Below are positions 1 to 6,199 of a stretch of DNA of 10,894 nucleotides, one piece after another. The stretch is from GCA-020344555 sp964405925 (lineage in GTDB: Bacteria > Planctomycetota > Phycisphaerae > UBA1845). Below the pieces are notes generated by a model, which saw only the letters and a list, made by a program, of their open reading frames with translations, made no database searches and was not told the DNA's origin. Position 1 is the stretch's first letter. Each line of letters starts with the position of its first letter. The position numbers and the translations under genes were made by a program. The stretch covers positions 1 through 10,894 of the forward strand of contig CAYOQG010000202.1 in NCBI GenBank assembly GCA_964405925.1. Reading direction: 5' to 3'.

Positions 1-1
1 G

Positions 2-304
2 TCTGGATCCGTTTTTGAGGATGTCGACCTCAGCGGGGCCAGGTTCTTCAACATCAACTTGCGTGGCGCGGAGATCGGAGCCGTCGATTTCGGTGGAGCC
101 TCATTTAGCTGCATGAACACCGGCGAAGACCGCCCGCGCGAACCGGTCACCTTCCAAAACATCGAGCTGGACGACTGCACCATGCGCAACTGCTATTTCA
201 GGAACACCAAGCTGGTGGGCTGCGAACTGACAGGGATGACCATCGACGGCGTCCCCGTGACGGATATGATCGCAGCCTTCAGAAAACTGAACGCGGACTC
301 GTAG
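2..304 (+). CDS. Pentapeptide-repeat protein, C-terminal part (5' truncated by window edge)
   Basis: The reading frame is open from base 2 to a TAG at 302-304, so the true start lies left of the window; the TTG at base 59 is only the first in-frame start codon visible. Five-residue periodicity is clear, with groups such as DLSGA, NLRGA, DFGGA, CYFRN, KLVGC and ELTGM, placing hydrophobic or small residues at the centre of each unit. That is the pattern of right-handed quadrilateral beta-helix pentapeptide-repeat proteins. The chain ends in a short non-repeat helix-like segment (VTDMIAAFRKLNADS), a usual cap. These proteins mostly serve as protein-binding scaffolds, and the function here cannot be inferred. 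No neighbouring gene suggests a partner. Confidence 0.75.
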   Translation, partial: SGSVFEDVDLSGARFFNINLRGAEIGAVDFGGASFSCMNTGEDRPREPVTFQNIELDDCTMRNCYFRNTKLVGCELTGMTIDGVPVTDMIAAFRKLNADS

Positions 305-366
305 ACTCAATGTCATACATAGCGAGCGCATCGGACACTTGGTGGAGAGACAGAGACTCAGCTAGC

Positions 367-381
367 GCGGGTTTCACCCGC
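367..381. repeat. Short inverted repeat downstream of the pentapeptide-repeat gene
   Basis: GCGGGT and ACCCGC form a 6-bp stem with a TTC loop, 62 nt after the pentapeptide-repeat stop codon. No T-run follows on either strand, so it is not a standard intrinsic terminator. It could stabilise a 3' end or be chance in GC-rich DNA. Confidence 0.35.
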
Positions 382-412
382 CGCAACCTTGGCCCCCGCC
401 AGGTCCTCTCTG

Positions 413-440
413 TCCAGTTTCCAGTCTCCAGTTTCTAGTC
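413..440. repeat. Heptad tandem array 1: four copies of TCCAGTY
   Basis: Four contiguous 7-bp units read TCCAGTT, TCCAGTC, TCCAGTT and TCTAGTC. The array is noncoding. It lies 18 nt before a second, different 7-bp array, so the two form a compound heptad minisatellite. Replication slippage is the usual origin of such arrays, and I see no gene function. Confidence 0.85.
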
Positions 441-458
441 TCTGCGCACGGTGCCCCA

Positions 459-514
459 CCCAATCCCTAATCCCTAATCCCCAATCCCCAATCCCCAATC
501 CCCAATCCCCAATC
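459..514. repeat. Heptad tandem array 2: eight copies of CCYAATC (GGGGATT on the - strand)
   Basis: Eight contiguous 7-bp units cover exactly 56 bp: CCCAATC once, CCTAATC twice, then CCCAATC five times. On the - strand this is a run of GGGATT-type units with eight G-tracts of three or four, separated by three or four A/T-rich bases, which fits the general requirement for an intramolecular G-quadruplex. A translation of the - strand gives a glycine/tryptophan heptad peptide that is clearly an artefact of the repeat. The unit is telomere-like in appearance only; its position inside a bacterial chromosome gives no support for a telomeric role. Confidence 0.9.
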
Positions 515-656
515 ATCCTGATCGCTCGGCGCTCGACTTCCACCGATCAGGTGCCACGTTATAGTCGTTGGCGGCATCCGCTGCGACCACGCCGGCCTTG
601 CGCGCATCGGGGTCTGCGGGTGCCATGCCCAAGTCCGGCGAAGCGGGCGCGGGCAT
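513..656 (-). CDS. Possible small ORF of 47 residues, or remnant of a gene
   Basis: An ATG at 656 on the - strand opens a 47-codon frame ending in TGA at 513-515, just where heptad array 2 begins. A weak GAAGAG lies 3 nt upstream of the ATG. The predicted peptide is hydrophilic and rich in Ala, Asp and Pro, with no cysteines, signal or membrane segment. Its third codon positions are mostly G or C, more gene-like than the surrounding frames. The same frame continues upstream through the octamer repeats, where the translation is clearly low-complexity and not protein-like. I do not recognise it. It may be a decayed C-terminus or a chance ORF. Confidence 0.25.
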   Translation of the reverse strand: MPAPASPDLGMAPADPDARKAGVVAADAANDYNVAPDRWKSSAERSG

Positions 657-711
657 GTTCTCTTCAACAAATGCGGGAGAAACACAAAACGCACAAAAAA
701 AGTTGACAAAA

Positions 712-826
712 CGAACCCAATAAACCGCACTGGCGCTATCGAAAACGCGGATTCGCACCGGAAAACGAACCCAAGCGAACCCAGTTGCAGACCAAGACGA
801 ACCCACCCCGGGGGCAAGCGAACCCA
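712..826. repeat. Cluster of five exact CGAACCCA octamers
   Basis: Exact copies of CGAACCCA lie at 712-719, 766-773, 776-783, 798-805 and 819-826, with a degenerate CAAACCCG just after. The spacings are 54, 10, 22 and 21 bp, close to whole multiples of one helical turn. Two copies are preceded by AAAA. On the - strand they read TGGGTTCG and create artefactual frames containing recurrent WVRF or LGSF peptides. No gene starts nearby, so a regulatory role is unsupported. A dispersed intergenic repeat is the simpler explanation. Confidence 0.7.
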
Positions 827-860
827 AAGCAAACCCGTGCGGGCTTTTAGCCTTGCTATT

Positions 861-892
861 ACCCGCATTTCGACGGGTGCCCCTTAGGGGCA
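861..892. repeat. Two adjoining small hairpins
   Basis: ACCCG (861-865) can pair with CGGGT (874-878), and directly after it TGCCCC (878-883) can pair with GGGGCA (887-892) around a TTA loop. The two share base 878. Neither is followed by a T-run on either strand, so they do not look like intrinsic terminators. They may belong to the repeat-rich spacer. Confidence 0.4.
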
Positions 893-1386
893 AGTGAGAA
901 TAGCCCAGCGATTCACAGGAATGCGCATGAAGCCTCGTGCTGCGTCCGGTTCATGGACGACCGATGAAACGACCCGAGAACAGGTTCGGGTGTCGGCCTG
1001 CCGGGACCTTCAGGCACAGGCGACCTCTTGCGGAACGGCAAGTATTCGAACAGCCCAAACCGAATGGACGCTCGTGTCGGACGCCTTGCCACCGGTCCTG
1101 CGTGTTATCCCCGGGGTCACAAGCTGGGCCTACTAAGGCCGGCTGCCATGCGTTTGAGTGGTACCCCGCACGTGACATGCAGCGTACCCCAATCCGCCAC
1201 CCAACCTGCCCGCCCGACCATTGACGTCACGGGCCATCCCTGCGAAAATGCCGATGTTGCCGAAGGGAGCTGTTTGGGTCCACTCTGGGTCCATTGCCCC
1301 GGCGGTAACACCCGGCAAGCTGAAGTGCATGCTTCGGTATCAGACGATACGCTTCAGATGCCGGAGAGATACAGAGGTTCCAAGCA

Positions 1387-1472
1387 GCCCGGGTGGCGGA
1401 ATTGGCAGACGCGCAAGCTTGAGGTGCTTGTGTCCGATTTAGGACGTGCTGGTTCAAATCCAGTCCCGGGCA
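1387..1472 (+). tRNA. tRNA-Leu, anticodon GAG
   Basis: The sequence folds as a class II tRNA. The acceptor stem is GCCCGGG (1387-1393) with CCCGGGC (1465-1471), and the discriminator base is A1472. The D-arm contains the AATTGGCAGA segment typical of leucine tRNAs. The anticodon stem is CAAGC/GCTTG around the loop TTGAGGT, giving anticodon GAG at 1421-1423, which reads CTC and CTT leucine codons. The long variable arm pairs GTCC with GGAC. The T-arm is GCTGG-TTCAAAT-CCAGT. The 3' CCA is not encoded, since the genome continues TTGG, so it would be added by nucleotidyltransferase. No second tRNA adjoins it. Confidence 0.96.
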
Positions 1473-1741
1473 TTGGCTCCCACCCGCTTCTTGTCGCCAC
1501 TCGTTTGCGGCGCTCCGGTACGAGGCTAGGAACAATTGTGCGCCGGTATCGGCTGACGCAGATGCGGTGGAGCGACGACCTAGGAATTCCGAATTACAGA
1601 TTGCGAATTATGCACCGCGGAGCGTCGCGTGAGAGGACTGTCATTCGTATTCCGAGGCTCGTGCGTAGAGGTCCGCGATAGACGACTTGGGGCAACCGAC
1701 CTTGTTGAGCTAGCCGCCCGCGTTCTGGGGGATGTAATGAG

Positions 1742-2266
1742 TTGACCGAAGCGATCGTAAAACCGACCGAACGTTTTGTCCTACGACCATTCGATCCGGC
1801 CTATGCCGAGGTCATCGCTGGTTGGGTGCAATCGGAGCAAGAGCTGCTTTGGCTCGCCCCGAGCACAGCAGGACCCCTTACCGCCGACAAGATCAGTGCC
1901 TGGCAGCGACCTAGCGGTGACGCCTTCGTATACGCAGAGGAGAATCACGCACCGCCGGTCGCCTATGGTGAGCTCAACCCGATGCGGCGCGAACCGGATC
2001 ATCTCTGGGTGGGTCATGTCATCGTAAGCCCGGCTCATCGCGGTCAAGGGATCGGACAGGCATTCGTCCGCGCCATGCTGGATTATGCGTTTGAAACCGT
2101 GTGTGCTAATCGGGTGTCACTTATCGTCTTCCCTGGCAACCTTGCTGCCCTACGATGTTATCGCCGGGTCGGCTTCGAGGTTGTGGGCCACGAGCATCAC
2201 CGGTTTGGCCGTAACAACACCGAGCACAGATTTCTGCGGCTCGAAGCCCTGCCACCTCGGGTCTGA
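1742..2266 (+). CDS. GNAT-family N-acetyltransferase
   Basis: The 174-residue product matches the GNAT fold throughout. A beta strand (residues 88-97, HLWVGHVIVS) leads into the acetyl-CoA pyrophosphate-binding loop R100-G-Q-G-I-G105, followed by helix FVRAMLDYAFE. The later NLAALRCYRRVGFE segment (about 133-146) is the conserved C-terminal GNAT motif. The opening RFVLRPFDPAYAEVIAGWV resembles RimJ/RimL-type enzymes, which acetylate protein N-termini or small amines; the substrate here is unknown. The start is TTG, chosen because the frame opens only after a TGA at 1706-1708, it holds no earlier start codon, and a GGGGGA ribosome-binding site lies 9 nt upstream. An ATG at 1737 is in another frame and closes after two codons. 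The gene stands alone, well downstream of the tRNA. Confidence 0.88.
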   Translation: MTEAIVKPTERFVLRPFDPAYAEVIAGWVQSEQELLWLAPSTAGPLTADKISAWQRPSGDAFVYAEENHAPPVAYGELNPMRREPDHLWVGHVIVSPAHRGQGIGQAFVRAMLDYAFETVCANRVSLIVFPGNLAALRCYRRVGFEVVGHEHHRFGRNNTEHRFLRLEALPPRV

Positions 2267-2495
2267 AACCTGCTCAGGGAACGCTGCGCGCTACCCTGGG
2301 AACGTCAGTCATTGGCAGGCACACCGTCGCTCGCTGCTGCTACGGTGCGGAATGCGTGCATACCGTCCAGCAGCGCGCTCCTGTTCGTCAGCCATGGTGG
2401 GGCCGATAAGTGGAAAATCCTGCATGCGGCCTTGATCTAGCACCCGGGATGGAGATCATCTCATAGAGAGTAAGGTCACAGGATCGGGGAAACCA

Positions 2496-4442
2496 ATGAA
2501 GCTTAACCGTCGTTCGCAGATGGGTATGTCACGACCTTTATTGATCATGGCTCTGACGAGCTTGATACTCATTCCGCTCTTTGCCCAGGCTCAAGAGCCG
2601 GCCCAGTCATCGCCTCCCGCGCCTCCATCACAGCCCGTGGTCATCCGACTCTATGTGCAGGACTTCGACCACCTCAACGCGGTGGCCGGTGTGTTGGACA
2701 TATGGGAGCAGCACCCCAAAGACCTATACGTCGTTGCCCGGGTGACACCCGCACAGTACGAGTGGCTTGAAAACCTGGGTTATCGATTGGAGATCGACAT
2801 TGACAAAAGCGCCAAGCTGCAATCACAGGCGGCCCTGGATCCCCGCTTCCACTACTTTGACGATCACTACCCGAACGTTAACGGCCGCTACGTGACACAT
2901 TTCTTGCAGGACATCAACGCTGACTACCCAGACCTGACAGAGCTTTATGACATCGGTGACGCGTGGATGGCAGGTGAGCCGGGAGAACACGACCGTGACA
3001 TCTGGGTGCTGCGAGTTACCAATGAAGATTCAGCCTACGGTGCCATCGAGGACAAACCCGCGTTTTTTCTTTTCGCGAACATCCATGCTCGTGAGGTGGC
3101 TACCCCGGAACTGGCCATCCGCTACATCAAATACCTCACCGAAGGCTATGACGGAGAAGGCGGCTATGGTGTGGACGCCGACGTTACGTGGCTGGTGAAT
3201 CACAACGTCACTTACATCCTCGTGATGCAGAACCCTGATGGCCACCGGAAAAACGAGGAAAACATCAACAACTACCGCCGAAAGAACATGGACAATGACG
3301 ATGGCTGTAGCGACCCCAGTTCGTGGGGCATCGACCTGAACCGCAACCACACTTTTTTGTGGGGTTGCTGCGGCGGGTCGAGCGGCAGCCCCTGCGATGA
3401 GACATACCGTGGCCCTTCCCCGGGCTCCGAGCCGGAGACCCAGGCCTTCGAGAACTACTTCGCGGCGGTGATGCAGGACCAGAATGGGCCCAACGGCGAC
3501 AATCAAATCCCCCCGGCCGCCCCCGATGACACGAGCGGAATCTTCATCAGCCTGCACAGTTACAGCGACATCGTGTTCTGGCCGTGGGCCTTTGGTGGAT
3601 TCGGCGCTTCGCCCAATTTCACACAACTGCGAAGCATTGGGCGCAAGTTCGCCTACTACAACGGCTACAACCCCGCCGGGAGCCTCACGTACATTATGGA
3701 TGGGGCGAGCGACGACTGGGCTTACGGCAAGTTCGGTATCGCCTCATTTACCTTCGAAGTTGGCCCAAGCTCAGGCAGTTGCGGTGGCTTCTTCCCTTCA
3801 TACGGTTGCCTTGACGGAATCGATGGGATGCCCCGCGACTTCTGGGCCGAGAACAGGCCCGCTTTTCTGTACGCCCACAAGATTGCCCGGACTCCCTACA
3901 TGACGGTTTACGGTCCCGACACAGAGAACGTCGTGGTCCTGCCGGACGATGCGTCCGTTCCATCAGAGGTATCGTTGACAGCCACGATCGCCGACCGCCG
4001 TTACGCGTCAGACCCATTGGGGCGTGTTGGTGCAGCCGAGTACTTTATCGACGCTCCCGGTGAGGACGGTAATGGCAACATGATGGCACCTGCTGATGGT
4101 TCTTGGGGTGGATTGGTGGAAGGAGCGATCGCTTCCGTGGAGACAGCCGGTCTAGCGATTGGCCGGCACTACATCCTGATCCACGGCCAAAACGACGACG
4201 GCGATTGGGGTCCCTTCACCGCCGTCTTCCTTGACGTCAGTTGCTCGAGCTACGATCTCAATTGCGACGGAGTTCTCGACCTTGACGACTATGCCCTCTT
4301 TGCAGCCTGCCTGGCTGGGCCCGGAGTGACCTCGCCCCCCGGCGGTTGCTCGGAAAGCCAGTTTGGCAGAGCGGATCTTGACGATGACCTTGACGTCGAC
4401 GTCCTTGACTTCGCATCATTCCAGTCCGCCCCCGGGCAATAG
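2496..4442 (+). CDS. Secreted M14 zinc carboxypeptidase with C-terminal dockerin-like EF-hand tail
   Basis: The 648-residue product starts with a signal peptide (basic n-region, hydrophobic core about 12-30, likely cleavage after AQA at 31-33) and a Pro-rich linker. A propeptide-like region (about 48-105) precedes the M14 domain (about 125-465). Catalytic residues can be placed: HARE gives zinc ligands H197 and E200; N282-R283 matches the substrate-carboxylate pair; H354 in LHSY is the third zinc ligand; Y399 and E421 match carboxypeptidase A Tyr248 and Glu270, with the same 22-residue spacing. Six Cys between 271 and 300 may form disulfides. The C-terminus carries two Asp-rich calcium-loop motifs (587-598 and 627-638), as in dockerin type I repeats. 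It probably removes C-terminal residues from peptides outside the cell. The ATG follows GGGGA by 5 nt. Specificity is unassigned. Confidence 0.93.
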   Translation: MKLNRRSQMGMSRPLLIMALTSLILIPLFAQAQEPAQSSPPAPPSQPVVIRLYVQDFDHLNAVAGVLDIWEQHPKDLYVVARVTPAQYEWLENLGYRLEIDIDKSAKLQSQAALDPRFHYFDDHYPNVNGRYVTHFLQDINADYPDLTELYDIGDAWMAGEPGEHDRDIWVLRVTNEDSAYGAIEDKPAFFLFANIHAREVATPELAIRYIKYLTEGYDGEGGYGVDADVTWLVNHNVTYILVMQNPDGHRKNEENINNYRRKNMDNDDGCSDPSSWGIDLNRNHTFLWGCCGGSSGSPCDETYRGPSPGSEPETQAFENYFAAVMQDQNGPNGDNQIPPAAPDDTSGIFISLHSYSDIVFWPWAFGGFGASPNFTQLRSIGRKFAYYNGYNPAGSLTYIMDGASDDWAYGKFGIASFTFEVGPSSGSCGGFFPSYGCLDGIDGMPRDFWAENRPAFLYAHKIARTPYMTVYGPDTENVVVLPDDASVPSEVSLTATIADRRYASDPLGRVGAAEYFIDAPGEDGNGNMMAPADGSWGGLVEGAIASVETAGLAIGRHYILIHGQNDDGDWGPFTAVFLDVSCSSYDLNCDGVLDLDDYALFAACLAGPGVTSPPGGCSESQFGRADLDDDLDVDVLDFASFQSAPGQ

Positions 4443-4547
4443 CGTTCAATCACGCGAGTTGCACATGTGCCGCGCTCCCGCAGCACCCGGCAGATCGAGA
4501 GCATCTCCGGCGGCGGCTCCAGGCTTGGTCTGGTACACTTGAACGGC

Positions 4548-6197
4548 TCAAGGGCCGGCCTGTCGTTCATCCACGTTGCATATGGATCTGCATGCTTCGT
4601 GACACGCAGCCTGGGTGCATGCGTCACTCTTTAGTGCGAGTGCCCCTGTCGGGCAGGCGTCTACACATTCCCGGGCTACGCGGACCAGGCTCTCGGCGAT
4701 GGATCGGTCGAAGGGGACGTCGACTCTCACGTCGAACCCGCGGCCTATGAAGGTAAGACCCAGCGGTTCACCGGCTCTTGTCGCAATCTGCACGCACAGT
4801 CCGCATAGGATGCACTTGCCCGGCTCGTAGATAACGTCGCCGTGCTGAAGGTGTCGCTTCAGTTTTCGGCGATCCCCTCGATACCGATTGGGATTCGCGC
4901 CGTATAGTGCTGCGTAGCACCGCAGCTTGCATCCATCTTGCTTTCCGCAACCGCAGTGCAGACAGCGGCTGGCTTCGGTGCGGGCTTCCTGTTCTGTCAG
5001 ACCCTTGTCAGCACCACCCGCGGGGACCACCCGTGCGACCGTCGCCGCCACGGTCGCCAGTTGGGCGATTTCCTCGGAATCCAGCCGGCCGGCGCGGAAA
5101 TCGAAGGTTCGCGGCGGACCGGTCACGGTCTGGCCTGTGAGGTACTGGTCGACGCAATACGCCGCAGCTTTCCCTTGTGCCACCGAGCGGACAATCAGTT
5201 TGCTTGGCTGAACGGCATCGCCAGCGGCAAACACACCGGCTATGGAAGTCTCATGCGTGCGCGGATCAACCCGAAGGCGTCCGCGCGAAACCGGGAGACC
5301 CAGGCACTCCGTGTCGGTTTCGGCAAGCGGCCCGGTCGCCACAAGCACGGCGTCGAACTCGCTTTGTAGGTCTGCAAGTGACACATCCCTGCCAACTCTC
5401 ACTCCTACCCGGAAGGTCGCCCCAAGCGTTTCGATGACATCGATCTCAGCGTCGAGCAGGTCGGGCGGCAGCCGGGCCTCGTCTCCGGCAACCTCGGGGT
5501 CGTATCGCAGGCGCCCGCCGGGCTTTTCGTGCTCATCAAACACGACGCATACGTGGCCTGCTTGTATCAAGTGCCACGCAGCCGAAAGACCTGTCGGTCC
5601 TGCACCAACGATCGCCACCTTCTTCTCCGAAGTCGGCTTGCACACCGGCAGGTATGGAGCACTAGATGCCAGGTCGACGTCAGCCACGTACCGCTTGACC
5701 TGGCAGATCGCGGCTGGTGAATCGACCTCACGGCGCCGGCAAGCCCGTTCGCAAAGCTCCGGACAGACCCGCCCAAGAACCGCCGGCAGGGCGATATCCT
5801 TCTTGATCGTGGTGATGGCTGCACGCAGGTCTCCAGCGGCGACCTGACGCAGCATCAACGGAATGTCCATGTGTGCCGGACATGCTACTTGGCAGGGGGC
5901 TATGCAATCCCCAACATGATCGCTAAGCAGCAGCTCGAGCCCGGTCCGGCGGATGTCGCGCACCTCGTCGGTCTCGCTCTCGACCTCCATGCCATCCTGA
6001 ACCAGTGTCGCACATGACGGAACCAGCCGATCCGAACCCTTGACCTTGACCACACAGATCATGCACGACGTCGCGGGTTTCAGTCCGTCCAAAAAACACA
6101 ACGTCGGGATGTCCAGCCCGAGCCTTCGCGCGGCATCGAGAATGGTACTGCCCTCCGGGACGTCGATCACTCTGTCGTCAATGACAACTCGCGGCAT
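4548..6197 (-). CDS. NuoG-N/GltD-like iron-sulfur flavoprotein lacking the NAD(P)H-binding insert
   Basis: This 549-residue subunit begins with a plant-type [2Fe-2S] domain (C34, C45, C48, C62). H94, C98, C102 and C106 resemble the NuoG His/Cys cluster merged with the GltD N-terminal cluster; C145, C149, C153 and C165 continue the GltD pattern. An FAD-binding fold follows (GAGPTG at 198-203; GVFAAGD at 321-327). C-terminal cysteines include C412-C427 and C462, C465, C468 with C511 and C515-P. The usual NAD(P)H Rossmann insert is absent. I chose the ATG at 6197 over the in-frame start at 6230 because GAGGTG lies 8 nt upstream, it sits 2 nt after the preceding stop, and the [2Fe-2S] fold starts at once. 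Likely role: electron conduit for the upstream NuoE/NuoF subunit. There is no H-cluster or molybdopterin domain. Confidence 0.9.
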   Translation of the reverse strand: MPRVVIDDRVIDVPEGSTILDAARRLGLDIPTLCFLDGLKPATSCMICVVKVKGSDRLVPSCATLVQDGMEVESETDEVRDIRRTGLELLLSDHVGDCIAPCQVACPAHMDIPLMLRQVAAGDLRAAITTIKKDIALPAVLGRVCPELCERACRRREVDSPAAICQVKRYVADVDLASSAPYLPVCKPTSEKKVAIVGAGPTGLSAAWHLIQAGHVCVVFDEHEKPGGRLRYDPEVAGDEARLPPDLLDAEIDVIETLGATFRVGVRVGRDVSLADLQSEFDAVLVATGPLAETDTECLGLPVSRGRLRVDPRTHETSIAGVFAAGDAVQPSKLIVRSVAQGKAAAYCVDQYLTGQTVTGPPRTFDFRAGRLDSEEIAQLATVAATVARVVPAGGADKGLTEQEARTEASRCLHCGCGKQDGCKLRCYAALYGANPNRYRGDRRKLKRHLQHGDVIYEPGKCILCGLCVQIATRAGEPLGLTFIGRGFDVRVDVPFDRSIAESLVRVARECVDACPTGALALKSDACTQAACHEACRSICNVDERQAGP

Positions 6198-6199
6198 GG

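Larger units (their letters stand above)
305..1386. other. Long intergenic region (about 1.1 kb) with repeats and hairpins, no convincing gene
   Basis: Several open frames cross this stretch on both strands, but they conflict with one another, and one + strand frame runs straight through the tRNA gene. None shows a recognisable domain. What can be supported is listed separately: a small hairpin, two heptad arrays, a possible 47-codon ORF on the - strand, an octamer repeat cluster and a hairpin pair. From about 900 to 1386 I see only weak structure: an 8-bp direct repeat TGGGTCCA at 1275-1282 and 1286-1293 (11 bp apart), and a short inverted repeat GTATC/GATAC near 1340. The tRNA promoter must lie in the last part, but no clear -35/-10 pair stands out. 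Confidence 0.6.

Noticed and set aside
459..514. CRISPR array or telomere from the regular repeats
   Set aside because: Units are contiguous 7-mers without spacers, and no cas genes are present. The telomere-like sequence is internal, with ordinary genes on both sides.
703..731. Promoter based on a perfect TTGACA at 703-708
   Set aside because: No -10 element at 16-18 bp spacing and no gene start downstream on the + strand for several hundred bases.
467..893. - strand ORFs containing repeated WVRF/LGSF and GLGIGDW peptides
   Set aside because: The peptides are translations of the CGAACCCA octamers and the heptad array, so they reflect DNA repeats and not protein selection.
894..1136. 80-codon + strand ORF with GTG start and AGGGG upstream
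   Set aside because: No recognisable domain, composition not distinct from competing frames on both strands, and the AGGGG is part of a perfect hairpin. Kept as spacer.
1028..1681. Long + strand open frame of 217 codons
   Set aside because: It runs straight through the tRNA-Leu gene in the coding direction of the tRNA, has no recognisable domain and no clear ribosome-binding site.
2267..2495. Gene or clear promoter in the spacer before the peptidase
   Set aside because: No coding signal and no convincing -35/-10 pair; only the GGGGA ribosome-binding site at 2486-2490 can be supported.
3030..3626. 198-codon - strand ORF inside the peptidase gene
   Set aside because: It lies wholly opposite a convincing M14 peptidase with all catalytic residues; it is an antisense shadow of GC-rich coding DNA.
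4443..4547. Bidirectional terminator between the convergent peptidase gene and redox operon
   Set aside because: Only a weak CTTGA/TCAAG pairing near 4540 without a T-run on either strand; not enough to call a terminator.
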